Below are positions 25,864 to 33,332 of a stretch of 64,000 nucleotides of DNA, in pieces. The number at the start of each line of letters is the position of its first letter. Within the stretch, counting starts at the first letter, position 1. The stretch comes from an uncultured Oscillospiraceae bacterium (GTDB lineage Bacteria > Bacillota > Clostridia > Oscillospirales > Ruminococcaceae), in the NCBI GenBank assembly GCA_934448295.1, contig CAKSEY010000002.1, positions 124,001-188,000 of the forward strand. Reading direction: 5' to 3'. The notes below the pieces were generated by a model. The model did not search any database and had not been told where the DNA came from. It saw only the letters and a list, made by a program, of their open reading frames with translations. The position numbers and the translations under genes were made by a program.

Positions 25864-25893
25864 AGTTGATAGATCCTCACTTTCTTCATCTTC

Positions 25894-25997
25894 GACCTGC
25901 GGCGCAGGTCCTTCTTCCTGCCGGATTCCTTTTTTCTGGGATTTCTGTTCGTATAACGAAAAAAGCCGCTGAATACACTAACGTATCATGGGCTTTT
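25894..25997 (-). promoter_or_regulatory. guaB leader with attenuator-like hairpin
   Basis: Read on the minus strand, AAAAGCC then TGATAC pair with GTATTCA then GGCTTTTTT (25997 down to 25959), a terminator-like hairpin inside the leader. A second hairpin, GACCTGC/GCAGGTC (25894-25910), precedes the ribosome site. I do not recognise a purine aptamer, so the ligand or leader-peptide mechanism is open. Confidence 0.5.
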
Positions 25998-26027
25998 ATC
26001 TGCCGGAGGCATAGATATATTGTTATT

Positions 26028-26056
26028 ATTATATCACTAAAGCTCCTTTTTTTCAA
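26028..26056 (-). promoter_or_regulatory. guaB promoter
   Basis: Minus-strand TTGAAA (26056-26051) and TATAAT (26033-26028) with a 17-nt spacer. The rest of the 25864-26250 gap is AT-rich and holds no gene. Confidence 0.85.
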
Positions 26057-26161
26057 GCGTTACCGCGGAGAAAAATAAACAAATATAATAGCGGAATGTG
26101 CTCCGATTTAGGAAAATTTCACGCTTTACCTGAAAATTCGCAAAAAAATGCCGTCAGCTTA

Positions 26162-26211
26162 TTGACGAAAAAAGATATTTATTATAGAATATATGTGTAT
26201 GGCTGTATAAT
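26162..26211 (+). promoter_or_regulatory. rpe operon promoter region
   Basis: TTGACG (26162-26167) and TAGAAT (26185-26190) are 17 nt apart. A second -10 candidate TATAAT lies at 26206-26211. Either could drive rpe and the Rnf-like genes. Confidence 0.5.
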
Positions 26212-26250
26212 GCCTGTAAAAAGTTGTATAATTGTAAAGGAAATGATGAT

Positions 26251-26913
26251 ATGATAAAAACCTCCGCGTCCCTGCTGGCGTGCGACCTGGCGAATATTTC
26301 CGGGGAGCTTGCGCGGTGCAGGGCTGCCGGTGTTGACTGGATACACTTCGACGTGATGGACGGCGCGTTCGTTGAGCAGATAACCTACGGAAGCCCGGTG
26401 CTGAAATGCGTCCGCGCGGCGACTGATATGTTCCTTGACGTACATCTGATGGTGAACGACCCCGCTTCGCAGGTGAAATTCTTCGCGGAAGCAGGCGCAG
26501 ACCTGATAGATTTCCACATAGAGAGCCTCAGCGACCCCGAAGCCACCCTGCGCGACATACGCTCCAGAGGGATAAAAGCCGCGCTTGCGGTAAAGCCGGG
26601 TACGCCGATAGAATCCGTTTATCCCTACCTTGAGCTGTGCGACATGGTTCTTGTTATGACCGTTGAACCGGGCTACGGCGGACAGGCCTTCATTCCCGAA
26701 ACGCTTGACAAGATACGCGCCCTCAGAAACACCGCCGGCCAGCGCGGGCTGACTTCTCTGGACATCGAGGTGGACGGCGGCATAAACGCAAAGACCGCCC
26801 CCCTTGTAAAAGAGGCGGGCGCGAACGTACTCGTTGCCGGAACCGGGCTGTTCAAGGCGCCTGACATGGCTCAGGCAGACTTACAGCTCAAATCGCAGAA
26901 AGGAGAAGCATGA
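26251..26913 (+). CDS. rpe: Ribulose-phosphate 3-epimerase
   Basis: It interconverts ribulose-5-phosphate and xylulose-5-phosphate in the pentose phosphate pathway. The start ATG 26251 (MIKTSASLLACDLANISGEL) follows AAAGGA. Active-site and metal residues are in HFDVMDGAFV, DVHLMV, MTVEPGYGGQAF and EVDGGINAKTAP. It is full length at 220 residues. Its stop overlaps the start of the RnfD-like gene (ATGA), so that trio is translationally coupled to it. Confidence 0.97.
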   Translation: MIKTSASLLACDLANISGELARCRAAGVDWIHFDVMDGAFVEQITYGSPVLKCVRAATDMFLDVHLMVNDPASQVKFFAEAGADLIDFHIESLSDPEATLRDIRSRGIKAALAVKPGTPIESVYPYLELCDMVLVMTVEPGYGGQAFIPETLDKIRALRNTAGQRGLTSLDIEVDGGINAKTAPLVKEAGANVLVAGTGLFKAPDMAQADLQLKSQKGEA

Positions 26914-28031
26914 TCACCCCGATCACTCAGCGCGACCCGCGCAAGCTGTATCTGGAGCGATTCGTGTTCATGGCGGCTCTGCTTATCCCGGCGGTGTTCC
27001 GGGCGGGATTCCGGCCGCTGGTGGTGTGCGTGGTAAGCGTACTGTGCTGTATGCTCACCGACTGGATCTGCTGCAAGATACGCAGGATAAAATACGACAT
27101 CTCCGACCCCGCCGTGTGGTTCTGGGGGCTGACCTCGGCTATGCTGATGCCCTCCGGCGTTCCCCACGCAGTGGCAGGATTCGCCGCCGTGATATGTATC
27201 GCGGTGGGCAAGCATATATTCGGCGGCAACGAAAACCTCGTTTTCTCGCCTCCCGCAATATCTGCGGCATTCGTCACGATATGCTACCCCAGTTCCGTAC
27301 TGTATTTCCCGAAAGCCGGGGAGATGCTTCCGGCATTCGGCGAATATGAGGGCTCCCTGGCGCGCTCGATAGAATACACGATGAAGCTCGGCACAGTTCC
27401 CACCCAGCAGCCGCTGGACATTCTCCTCGGGAACGCTCCCGGCGCTATCGGCACGGTGAATATCCTGGTCGTTCTGGTTATCGGGATATGTATGCTGATA
27501 AAGCACAGCACCAGCTTCACCGCCATGATATCCTGTCTCGCCTCGGTCTGCGCCATCTCGGCGCTTTACCCCCGCGTTGACGCAACGCCGCTGATGTCCG
27601 TTTTCTATGAGCTTTCCAGCGGCTGTATGCTGTTCGGCATAATCTTCATGTCGGCGGAGCCTTACCTCCTGCCGAAGCGCCGCGCCGCAAGAGTTATCTA
27701 CGGCATAGTGCTCGGCTACACGGCGATGATGTTCCGGTATTTCGGTCAGGTGGAGAACACCTTTGTTTTCGCGCTGCTGATAACCAACGCGCTTTCCGGC
27801 TGCTTCGACACCATCGTTGAGAATATCCTCTACTGGAAGCGCAACTACATCAGCTCCTTTGAGGGAAGCAAGAGCCGCGCGCAGAAGGGCGAAATAAAGC
27901 TCACCGACACCCAGGAGATAGAGCTTCCGGAGAAATATCGCTACAACACCCCGCCCATCAACGGCAAGGTGAAGAGGCAGAAGCGCCGCCGGACGCCCGC
28001 GGAAAAGGAGGACGCGCACAATGATAAATAA
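26910..28031 (+). CDS. RnfD/NqrB-like membrane protein lacking the FMN threonine
   Basis: A 373-residue polytopic protein that aligns with RnfD/RsxD along its membrane part (SDPAVWFWGLTSAMLMPSG, FGGNENLVFSPPAISAAF, LSSGCMLFGIIFMSAEP). Genuine RnfD carries covalent FMN on a threonine in an SxAT motif; the matching segment here is EGSLARSIEY (about residues 148-156), with Arg152 at the threonine position. A long basic C-terminal tail (RRQKRRRTP region) is extra. It overlaps rpe and the RnfE-like gene. rnfC, rnfG and rnfB are absent from the cluster. Confidence 0.8.
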   Translation: MITPITQRDPRKLYLERFVFMAALLIPAVFRAGFRPLVVCVVSVLCCMLTDWICCKIRRIKYDISDPAVWFWGLTSAMLMPSGVPHAVAGFAAVICIAVGKHIFGGNENLVFSPPAISAAFVTICYPSSVLYFPKAGEMLPAFGEYEGSLARSIEYTMKLGTVPTQQPLDILLGNAPGAIGTVNILVVLVIGICMLIKHSTSFTAMISCLASVCAISALYPRVDATPLMSVFYELSSGCMLFGIIFMSAEPYLLPKRRAARVIYGIVLGYTAMMFRYFGQVENTFVFALLITNALSGCFDTIVENILYWKRNYISSFEGSKSRAQKGEIKLTDTQEIELPEKYRYNTPPINGKVKRQKRRRTPAEKEDAHNDK

Positions 28032-28656
28032 GCCCTCCGTAAAGGTAAGCGCAGACGGATTATTCAGGCAGAACATCGTGCTGATGAGCGGACTTGTCAC
28101 CGCGCCCATCATAGTCGCGGCGACCACGTTCGAGCACGCCCTGATACTCACGCTGAGCTTCCTGATGATCTCCTATTCCTCGATACTTATCTGCCGGTTC
28201 ATTCCCCGGAATATAGTCTACACCGTGCGTATACTGCTTTATGCGGCTGTGGCGGCGGTGATGTACATTCCCACGGCGCTGCTATTGCGCGCGCTGTTCC
28301 CCGCCGCAGCCTCCGAGATATCCATTTATATCTCGATAATCGTGGTGAACTCCCTGATTCTCGCAAAGACGGAGAGCCGCTTCTACCTCATGCCCTATGG
28401 AGAGATGGCGCTCGACGCGCTGGTATATGTCCTGGGCTATGCCCTGGCAGCGTTCGCCGTGGGAATGATCAGAGAATTCCTCGCGTTCGGCTCGCTGTTC
28501 GGGCTGAGGGTCTGCGACCCCGTAATGTCTGCGGCTAAAACCCCGTTCTTCGGCTTTATACTGCTTGGAATGCTCGCGGCTGTCTGCCGTGCGGTCACCA
28601 CCCGCCGCCGCAGGCGCACAGAACGCGCCGAGGCTATCCGAAAGGGGGCGGAGTGA
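28021..28656 (+). CDS. RnfE/NqrD-like membrane protein lacking the cluster cysteines
   Basis: A 211-residue protein with about six membrane helices. It aligns with RsxE/RnfE: GLFRQNIVLMSGLVTAP corresponds to the conserved GL..N..L...LGLCP, and YISIIVVNSLILAKTE to IPLIVTNC...GRAE. Both [2Fe-2S] cysteines are replaced, by Ala28 and Ser111. VGMIREFLAFGSLFG, the conserved distal loop, is kept. A GGAGG site inside the RnfD-like gene precedes the start. Without the cysteines, electron transfer through this subunit is not expected. Confidence 0.82.
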   Translation: MINKPSVKVSADGLFRQNIVLMSGLVTAPIIVAATTFEHALILTLSFLMISYSSILICRFIPRNIVYTVRILLYAAVAAVMYIPTALLLRALFPAAASEISIYISIIVVNSLILAKTESRFYLMPYGEMALDALVYVLGYALAAFAVGMIREFLAFGSLFGLRVCDPVMSAAKTPFFGFILLGMLAAVCRAVTTRRRRRTERAEAIRKGAE

Positions 28657-29249
28657 TGGAGATTTTCAGCCGCATAGTCGCCGCCGCAATGCTGTCGGTA
28701 TTCGTGCAGAACGCGATATTCGACCGCGCCTTCGGAAGCAACGTCGCGATATACGCCTCCAGGAAAAACAGCACTGTGATAGGCTTCACGATCGGCATAA
28801 CCGCGATGACGACCATCGCCAGCACAATTTCGTTCTTTGTTGACCAGGCGCTGCTGCCGACGGAATTCGGCTGGCTGTTCATGCCGCTGATCTACGTTGC
28901 GATAATCAGCGCGCTGTACCTCGCGGGGCTTCTGCTGATGTGGAGGGTGTTCCCGAAGTTCTTCAAAAGGATAAAGAAGTACGTCCATCTCACGATATTC
29001 AACTGCACCGTTATCGGCGCGCTGTTCCTGAACTCCAACTTCGGAAGCGACATATGGTCGTATATAGGCTACGGCTTCGGCACGGGAATAGGCTTCTTTC
29101 TCGCCTGCTTCCTGCTGAACATAGCGCACGAAAAGCTGGACAGCGAAAAGATACCAAAGGTTTTCCGGGGCTACCCGATAATGCTTGTTTACATCGGCGT
29201 GATCTCGCTGGCGTTCTACGCGCTGGCGGGTTACACCGTAGATTTCTGA
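28656..29249 (+). CDS. RnfA/NqrE-like membrane protein lacking one cluster cysteine
   Basis: About 197 residues and six membrane helices. ATG 28656 overlaps the previous stop (TGATG) and has a better ribosome-site distance than GTG 28653. It aligns with RsxA: VQNAIFDRAFGSNVAIY for VNNF.L..FLGLCPFMGV, so the first [2Fe-2S] cysteine is Asn; HLTIFNCTVIGALFLN keeps the second. The C-terminal VFRGYPIMLVYIGVISLAF matches well. It completes an Rnf D-E-A trio without B, C or G. Confidence 0.82.
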   Translation: MEIFSRIVAAAMLSVFVQNAIFDRAFGSNVAIYASRKNSTVIGFTIGITAMTTIASTISFFVDQALLPTEFGWLFMPLIYVAIISALYLAGLLLMWRVFPKFFKRIKKYVHLTIFNCTVIGALFLNSNFGSDIWSYIGYGFGTGIGFFLACFLLNIAHEKLDSEKIPKVFRGYPIMLVYIGVISLAFYALAGYTVDF

Positions 29250-29285
29250 CATAATCTAAATCTAACGGAATCCAACGGAGATATT

Positions 29286-30476
29286 ATGAAAAACAGGAAA
29301 ATCAAGATAAAGCACAGGAAATACAGCCTGTATCAGCGCAAGAAAAGCAAAAGCAGAAAGGTGCTCACCGTTCTGCTGATGGTGGTTTTAGTCGCGGGAC
29401 TCTGCGTGCTGGGCTACGGTCTGGGGCGGCCGCTGGTGGACTACTTCAAGAACCGCGGCAACGAATCGCAGACAAGCTCCGCATGGACGCCGCCCTCGTC
29501 GGCGGAGACCGTTTCCTCAGCCGAGGGAACTTCTGACAGATCCACCGCCGAAGCGGTCACCAAGGAGCCTACCCAGGAGGCGCAGAAAACGGCGGTAAAC
29601 TCCTTTATTCTGCCGGAAAGCGCCGCTGAAAGCTCCGACAGCCTTAACAGCGCCCTTGCCGCCGCAAAGAACGGGGGCTACACCGACATCACCGTCACCC
29701 TCAAGGACGAAACCGGAAACTTCCTCTACAAGACCGGGATCGAGGGGATACCCGAGACCCAGATAACCGGCAGCCTGACCGCAAAGCAGATAGCGGACAT
29801 CATCACCAAAGCGGGCTTCACGCCGAGGGCGCGGATAAACACCCTGCTCGACCGCACCTCGCAGACCTTCGGCGGGGAGAGCGTATGCTACATGATAGCA
29901 GACGGCGGAATATGGCACGATTTCTACGTTGACAGGGGCGGAAAATCCTGGCTCGACCCGTTTTCGTCAGCCACCGCGAAGTATCTCTCGGCGATAACCT
30001 CCGAGATAAGCGGCGCGGGATTCAAGAGCGTGATCCTCGCCAACACAAGATATCCGGCGTTCAACCCGCAGGATTACACGAACTTCCTGCGCCAGCTCAG
30101 CATTTCCGATGAAAAGGCGCGCCTTGACGCGCTCTGGAAAGCCGTAAACGCCTGCATAAAGGCTGCCGAGCCGTCCGGCGCTGAAATAGTGGTCGAGGTC
30201 GGCGGCGACGACCTCCTGCTGGACGACAAGGCGCTCACCTCCGCCGAGATAACCGGCGACAAGGCGAAGCTGAAAAACACCGTGCTCATGGTGGATTATT
30301 CCCCCGAGGAGAAAGCCTCCTATGCGAACACGAAAGCATTTATCGGGCGACTCTCCGTAATGTACCCCGGGCAGAGCTTCGCGGTAAGGCTCCAGACCTC
30401 CGGATTCTCAGCGGAAGCGCTTGCGGACGTGCGCAAGGCGTTCCTGGATTCCGATATCGCGGTGCTTTCTGAATAA
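29286..30476 (+). CDS. Membrane-anchored DUF4015-type putative glycoside hydrolase
   Basis: 396 residues: a very basic cytoplasmic N-terminus, one membrane helix (about 26-46), a Ser/Thr/Glu-rich linker (58-105), then a barrel-like domain. The pattern TAKQIADIITKAGFTPRARI, GGKSWLDPF and AITSEISGAGFKSVILANTR resembles DUF4015 proteins, which are predicted glycoside hydrolases with a TIM-barrel. Catalytic acids expected in true enzymes are not obvious, so activity is doubtful. It starts 36 nt after the RnfA-like gene and is probably in the same operon. Confidence 0.65.
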   Translation: MKNRKIKIKHRKYSLYQRKKSKSRKVLTVLLMVVLVAGLCVLGYGLGRPLVDYFKNRGNESQTSSAWTPPSSAETVSSAEGTSDRSTAEAVTKEPTQEAQKTAVNSFILPESAAESSDSLNSALAAAKNGGYTDITVTLKDETGNFLYKTGIEGIPETQITGSLTAKQIADIITKAGFTPRARINTLLDRTSQTFGGESVCYMIADGGIWHDFYVDRGGKSWLDPFSSATAKYLSAITSEISGAGFKSVILANTRYPAFNPQDYTNFLRQLSISDEKARLDALWKAVNACIKAAEPSGAEIVVEVGGDDLLLDDKALTSAEITGDKAKLKNTVLMVDYSPEEKASYANTKAFIGRLSVMYPGQSFAVRLQTSGFSAEALADVRKAFLDSDIAVLSE

Positions 30477-30500
30477 TCGGTGAAAATTTTGCCAGCCTAC

Positions 30501-30536
30501 TTGATTTATCAGCCTATTTAGGTTATAATAAATAGG
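30501..30536 (+). promoter_or_regulatory. yajC promoter with overlapping inverted repeat
   Basis: TTGATT (30501-30506) and TATAAT (30524-30529) with a 17-nt spacer. A perfect 8-bp inverted repeat CCTATTTA/TAAATAGG (30513-30520 and 30529-30536) brackets the -10 box, an operator-like arrangement. Confidence 0.65.
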
Positions 30537-30585
30537 TAAATATTAATTTGCCGCTGTATTGCGGTAAAAACATGGAGGACAACTA

Positions 30586-30987
30586 ATGAATTCTACACTC
30601 GCTATCATAAGCACAGCCGCTTCCGGCACGGCCGACGCGGCTGGCGGCATAGGCAGTATGCTTACAATGCTTATCCCGCTGGCGCTCATCATTCTGTTTT
30701 TCTGGCTGTTCATTATCCGCCCGGAGAAGAAGCGCAACAAGGAAATGCAGGATATGCTGAACAATATCCAGGTTGCCGACGAAGTTATCACAAACGGCGG
30801 CATTATCGGGCGCGTTCTTTCCGTCAAGGAGGACACCGTTCTTATTGAGACCGGCAGCGACCGCACCAAGATCCGCGTGCTGAGATCCGCCATCGCAAAG
30901 AACAACACCATGCACGAGGCTCCCGCTGAGGCTGCCCCCGCCAAGAAGAAAAAGGGCAAGGACGATAAGCCCGCCCAGATCAAGTAA
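30586..30987 (+). CDS. yajC: Preprotein translocase subunit YajC
   Basis: A small single-pass membrane protein that joins SecDF in the Sec translocon. It has the family core LIILFFWLFIIRPEKKRNKE followed by MLNNIQVADEVITNGGIIGRV. At 133 residues it is typical, with an N-terminal Ala/Gly-rich stretch before the helix and a Lys-rich tail. secD/secF are not adjacent; it has its own promoter and terminator. Confidence 0.95.
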   Translation: MNSTLAIISTAASGTADAAGGIGSMLTMLIPLALIILFFWLFIIRPEKKRNKEMQDMLNNIQVADEVITNGGIIGRVLSVKEDTVLIETGSDRTKIRVLRSAIAKNNTMHEAPAEAAPAKKKKGKDDKPAQIK

Positions 30988-31003
30988 TTCTAAAACATAC
31001 AAA

Positions 31004-31034
31004 AATCCCTCTCCGCGATGAAGAGGGATTTTTT
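31004..31034 (+). terminator. yajC terminator
   Basis: AATCCCTCT (31004-31012) pairs with AGAGGGATT (31022-31030), followed by TTTT. Confidence 0.9.
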
Positions 31035-31041
31035 ATGCAAT

Positions 31042-31069
31042 GTAGGGGAGGGGCTTGCCCCTCCCCTAC
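31042..31069. repeat. Short palindromic repeat
   Basis: A perfect 13-bp inverted repeat, GTAGGGGAGGGGC and GCCCCTCCCCTAC, with TT at the centre. The same arm recurs in the larger element at 42805-42950, so it is a dispersed repeat of this genome. Confidence 0.8.
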
Positions 31070-31080
31070 GGATATTTGGT

Positions 31081-33237
31081 TTATCTGCGGACCCTGCGCG
31101 CCTTGACTTTCAGCGTTACGCGGTCATTTCCCGGTTTAGCCGCTGTCTGAACCGCGTTCTTTTCAGGCTCTGCCGGAATATTCTGCGCTTCCTCAGCCGC
31201 CTTGTATGCCTGCTCGTAGAAATATATCTGCGAATTCAGGCGCGGCTCGCCCTCCTTCGGGGTAATGCGGTGATAGTTGCCCTCGTCGTCCTGCTCGCGC
31301 GCCTTTACATTGTCCCGGAGCATGGTTTTGAAGATATCCACCGCCCGGTCGGCTATCCTCTTATCCAGCAGCGGAGCCGCCACCTCAACGCGGCGCTCGG
31401 TGTTTCTGGTCATGAAGTCCGCGCTGGAAATGTATACCCTGCGGCGCTCGCCCTTTCCAAAGATATAGATACGGCTGTGTTCAAGGAATCTTCCCACGAT
31501 GGAAATTACCCTGATATTCTCAGTCTCGCCCTCAACTCCCGCAATAAGGCAGCATATTCCCCGGACTACCAGCTCTATCTTTACCCCCGCGCGGCTTGCC
31601 TCTGCAAGCTTTTCGATGATGTCCTTGTCGGTCAGGGAGTTCATTTTTATGCCGATGTAGCCGTCCTTTTTGTAGGTTATCTCGTTGTCGATAAGCTCCA
31701 CTATGCGGCTCTTGAGCCCCTTGGGTGCCACCAGCAGCTTGTTGGTGCTCTCGACCGTATTCCCCACTGCAAGCGCATTGAACACCACCGAAGCGTCCGA
31801 GCCGAAATCTCTGTCGGCGGTCATCAGCGTGAGGTCGGTGTACAGCCTGGAGGTGCGCTCGTTGTAATTTCCGGTGCCCACCTGCGTGATGTAGCTAACA
31901 TCATTGCCGTTGCGCAGCGTGATGAGCAGCAGCTTTGAGTGCACCTTGAGCTCCTCCAGACCGTAGATAACGGTAACGCCGGCTTCTTCAAGGCATTTTG
32001 ACCAGCCGATGTTGTTTTCCTCGTCGAATCTCGCGCGGAGCTCCACAAGCGCCAGCACGTCCTTGCCGTTTTCTGCGGCGCGGGTCAGGGCGCTGATTAT
32101 CTTACTGTCCCTCGCCACGCGGTAGAGGGTTATTTTTATGGAAACAACGTCCGGATTTTCCGCAGCCTCTTCAAGCAGGCGGATAAACTGGCTGATGTTC
32201 TCATAGGGGTAATTCAGCAGGATATCATGCTGCTGTATCTGCTCGATGATCGGTTTCTTCTGGTCTATTTCCGGGGATTTCTGCGGGGTCAGCGGCGCAA
32301 AGAAAAGGTCGTCCTGCTTCTCCAGCTTCCTCTCCAGCGCAGACAGGAAGCCCATCGTCAGCGGAGCGCTCTGACAGAAGATAAAGTTGTCCTTTACCTT
32401 CAGGGTCTTTGCGATTATCCCGGAGATGGTAGGGTCGGGGCTGCCCAGGAATTCCAGGCGCACCGGCTGGAGCTTCTTGCGCTTCTTCACAAGGTCGCTC
32501 ATTATGTCGCGGAAATCCACGTCGTGGTCGTAAAGACCCTCGTCCATCGTGATATCCGCGTTCCTTGTAACACGGAAAATGCAGCGGGACATTATCTCAA
32601 AGTTCTTGAACACCAGCTCCGCGTAGCGCGCTATAAGCTCCTCCGTCAGCAGGAACCGCCCGGTGCCCGGCAGCCACACCAGCTTCGGGAAGTTCTCGGA
32701 AGCCGGAAGTATGCCGAATGTTACCTTGCGCGCCGCGTCGTCCTTCTTGCGGATAGTGACGCCCACATACACCTCGCCGCTTTTCAGGAACGGTACGGGG
32801 TGCTTCTTGTCCACGACCCCGGTGAACAGCAGCGGCTGAACCTCCCGGGCGAAGAATGCACGGAAATACGCGTCCTCCTCCGGGGTGAGGCTCTTCGGGT
32901 CGATGTGCTCAACGCCGTAGGCGGCAAGCCCGGACATTATATTTTCGTAAGCCTCGTCCTTCACCGGGAGAAGCTGCTTTACGCGCTTGGCTATCTCGGT
33001 GAGCTGCTCCTTGGCGGTCATGTTGGTCTTGTTCTCGGTGTCCTTGCTGTCGAAGAGCATTTTGTCGTGCAGGCTTCCCACTCTTATCATAAAGAACTCG
33101 TCGAGATTCGAACAGAAGATCTGTACGAACCTCAGCCGCTCAAACAGCGGGGTCTCCTCGTCGAACGCTTCTTCAAGCACTCTTGCGTTGAATTTCAGCC
33201 ATGAAAGCTCGCGGTTGTCATAGAACTTGTCGCCCAT
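31081..33237 (-). CDS. ppk1: Polyphosphate kinase 1
   Basis: It reversibly polymerises the ATP gamma-phosphate into polyphosphate. The N-terminal domain starts NRELSWLKFNARVLEEA; the phospholipase-D-like catalytic half has KITLYRVARDSKIISAL, LVELRARFDEENNIGWSK, the histidine segment LKVHSKLLLI, and GTGNYNERTSRLYTDL. It is 718 residues, full length, with a low-complexity basic end. It has its own ribosome site and lies downstream of pyrG, with a weak hairpin between them. Confidence 0.97.
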   Translation of the reverse strand: MGDKFYDNRELSWLKFNARVLEEAFDEETPLFERLRFVQIFCSNLDEFFMIRVGSLHDKMLFDSKDTENKTNMTAKEQLTEIAKRVKQLLPVKDEAYENIMSGLAAYGVEHIDPKSLTPEEDAYFRAFFAREVQPLLFTGVVDKKHPVPFLKSGEVYVGVTIRKKDDAARKVTFGILPASENFPKLVWLPGTGRFLLTEELIARYAELVFKNFEIMSRCIFRVTRNADITMDEGLYDHDVDFRDIMSDLVKKRKKLQPVRLEFLGSPDPTISGIIAKTLKVKDNFIFCQSAPLTMGFLSALERKLEKQDDLFFAPLTPQKSPEIDQKKPIIEQIQQHDILLNYPYENISQFIRLLEEAAENPDVVSIKITLYRVARDSKIISALTRAAENGKDVLALVELRARFDEENNIGWSKCLEEAGVTVIYGLEELKVHSKLLLITLRNGNDVSYITQVGTGNYNERTSRLYTDLTLMTADRDFGSDASVVFNALAVGNTVESTNKLLVAPKGLKSRIVELIDNEITYKKDGYIGIKMNSLTDKDIIEKLAEASRAGVKIELVVRGICCLIAGVEGETENIRVISIVGRFLEHSRIYIFGKGERRRVYISSADFMTRNTERRVEVAAPLLDKRIADRAVDIFKTMLRDNVKAREQDDEGNYHRITPKEGEPRLNSQIYFYEQAYKAAEEAQNIPAEPEKNAVQTAAKPGNDRVTLKVKARRVRR

Positions 33238-33283
33238 AATGATTTCCTTTCAGCAATTTAATGTGGATTTAATATACAGAAAC

Positions 33284-33313
33284 GCCGTCTGAATACGCGA
33301 GTAGACAGGCGGC
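33284..33313 (-). terminator. Weak hairpin after pyrG
   Basis: GCCGTCTG and CAGGCGGC pair over 8 bp with one G-U. On the minus strand it is followed only by GTTTCTG, so it is a weak terminator or none. Confidence 0.35.
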
Positions 33314-33332
33314 ATAAATTATCAATGATTAA

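Noticed and set aside
24352..25869. A 505-codon open frame on the plus strand opposite guaB
   Set aside because: Shadow of guaB; begins within the bidirectional terminator and has no recognised domain.
25864..26030. Purine riboswitch upstream of guaB
   Set aside because: The conserved purine-aptamer segments were not found in the minus-strand leader.
26910..29249. Annotation as a working Rnf ion-pumping complex
   Set aside because: The FMN threonine and three of the four cluster cysteines are replaced, and rnfB, rnfC and rnfG are missing from the locus.
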